A DNA stretch of 6,140 nt from positions 1-6,140 of the forward strand of contig JACCRJ010000370.1 in assembly GCA_013813615.1 (NCBI GenBank). Direction: 5' to 3'. Below the pieces are notes generated by a model. It was not told where the DNA came from and searched no databases. It was given only the letters and a program-made list of their open reading frames with translations. Source of the stretch: Lautropia sp. (GTDB lineage Bacteria; Pseudomonadota; Gammaproteobacteria; Burkholderiales; Burkholderiaceae_E). Below are positions 5,644 to 6,140 of this stretch, piece by piece (position 1 is the first letter of the stretch; each line of letters opens with the position of its first letter). Position numbers and translations under genes: made by a program.

Positions 5644-6140
5644 AGGCCGAGTTCCTCTGCGATGGGCGATGCCGGGTAGTGAAAGGCCACCGGCCCGTCG
5701 GTTCGGCCCTTCAGGAACTGCGACACATGCGGATCGGTCGAGGCCGTCAGCTCCTCGGGGGTGCCTTCGCCGATGACCTCGCCGCCACCCATCACGTAGG
5801 CATAGTCCACGATGCTGAAGGTCTCCGCGACATCGTGAGTGACCACCAAGGTGGTGGCGCCCAGCGCCGAATTCAGATTCCTGATCAGGTGGGCGATGGT
5901 GCCCAGCGAAATCGGATCGAGGCCGGCGAACGGTTCGTCGTACATCAGCAGCGGCGGGTCGAGTGCGATCGACCGCGCCAGCGCCACCCGCCGTGCCATG
6001 CCGCCGGAGATCTCCGACGGCATCAGCCGGGATGCGCCGCGCAAACCGACCGCCTGCAGCTTCATCAACACGAGGTCGCGGATCATCGCGCTCGACAGGT
6101 CGGTATGTTCGCGCAAGGGGAAGGCTACATTCTCATAGAC
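5640..6140 (-). CDS. mlaF: MlaF, phospholipid ABC transporter ATPase (5' end missing)
   Basis: ATPase subunit of the inner-membrane MlaFEDB complex; it hydrolyses ATP in the cytoplasm to drive phospholipid movement between the inner membrane and periplasmic MlaC. The last 166 codons are visible and the frame stays open to the window edge, beginning VYENVAFPLREH, a typical MlaF stretch just after the Q-loop. Numbering from the edge, the ABC signature is at about 43-48 (EISGGM), Walker B at 64-69 (LLMYDE), the D-loop at 73-76 (GLDP) and the switch histidine at 102 (VVTHD). All are intact. Roughly the first 100 residues, including Walker A, lie outside the window. The TGA stop overlaps the mlaE GTG start by 4 nt. 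The TTG at 6116 could be read as a start, but it lies inside the conserved domain and is not the real one. Identity is secure from motifs plus the mlaEDACB context. Confidence 0.96.
   Translation of the reverse strand, partial: VYENVAFPLREHTDLSSAMIRDLVLMKLQAVGLRGASRLMPSEISGGMARRVALARSIALDPPLLMYDEPFAGLDPISLGTIAHLIRNLNSALGATTLVVTHDVAETFSIVDYAYVMGGGEVIGEGTPEELTASTDPHVSQFLKGRTDGPVAFHYPASPIAEELGL

Overview
The window is a GC-rich bacterial chromosome segment in which every recognisable gene lies on the minus strand, so transcription runs from high to low coordinates. The genes form one Mla (maintenance of outer-membrane lipid asymmetry) locus. The order and sequence flavour fit a Gram-negative betaproteobacterium: mlaA sits between mlaD and mlaC, and a YadG/YadH-like ABC exporter sits between mlaB and ibaG. 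In E. coli, by contrast, mlaA is elsewhere on the chromosome and mlaFEDCB is followed directly by ibaG. The genus cannot be fixed from this sequence alone.

Layout in transcription order: 3' part of mlaF (6140-5640, Walker A end off the window), mlaE (5643-4861), mlaD (4827-4327), mlaA (4330-3554), a 200-nt gap with a candidate internal promoter, mlaC (3353-2727), mlaB (2716-2363), a 170-nt gap with two hairpins, a YadG-like ABC ATPase (2192-1287), a 72-nt gap filled by a hairpin repeat and a 23-codon frame, a YadH-like ABC-2 permease (1214-456), a 183-nt gap with a candidate terminator-like hairpin and a candidate promoter, then ibaG (272-39). A second copy of the hairpin repeat follows ibaG and reaches the window edge. 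mlaF/mlaE and mlaD/mlaA each overlap by 4 nt (GTGA), which suggests translational coupling.

How the genes work together: MlaA is an outer-membrane lipoprotein that removes mislocalised phospholipid from the outer leaflet. MlaC carries the lipid across the periplasm. MlaF (ATPase), MlaE (permease), MlaD (MCE hexamer) and MlaB (STAS regulator) form the inner-membrane transporter. All six components are therefore encoded together here. The YadG/YadH-like pair is a complete second ABC transporter of unknown substrate. IbaG is a BolA-family protein linked to iron-sulfur/glutaredoxin biology and often placed upstream of murA, which would lie outside this window.

No wholly unknown system is visible. 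The points most worth checking are a two-copy C-rich-flanked hairpin repeat, each copy starting at a stop codon; a Glu-to-Gly change in the conserved cytoplasmic loop of MlaE; a tandem duplication in the MlaA tail; and the fixed co-location of an uncharacterised exporter with the lipid-transport genes. No tRNA, rRNA, CRISPR array, insertion sequence or phage feature was seen, and no gene-free stretch exceeds about 200 nt.
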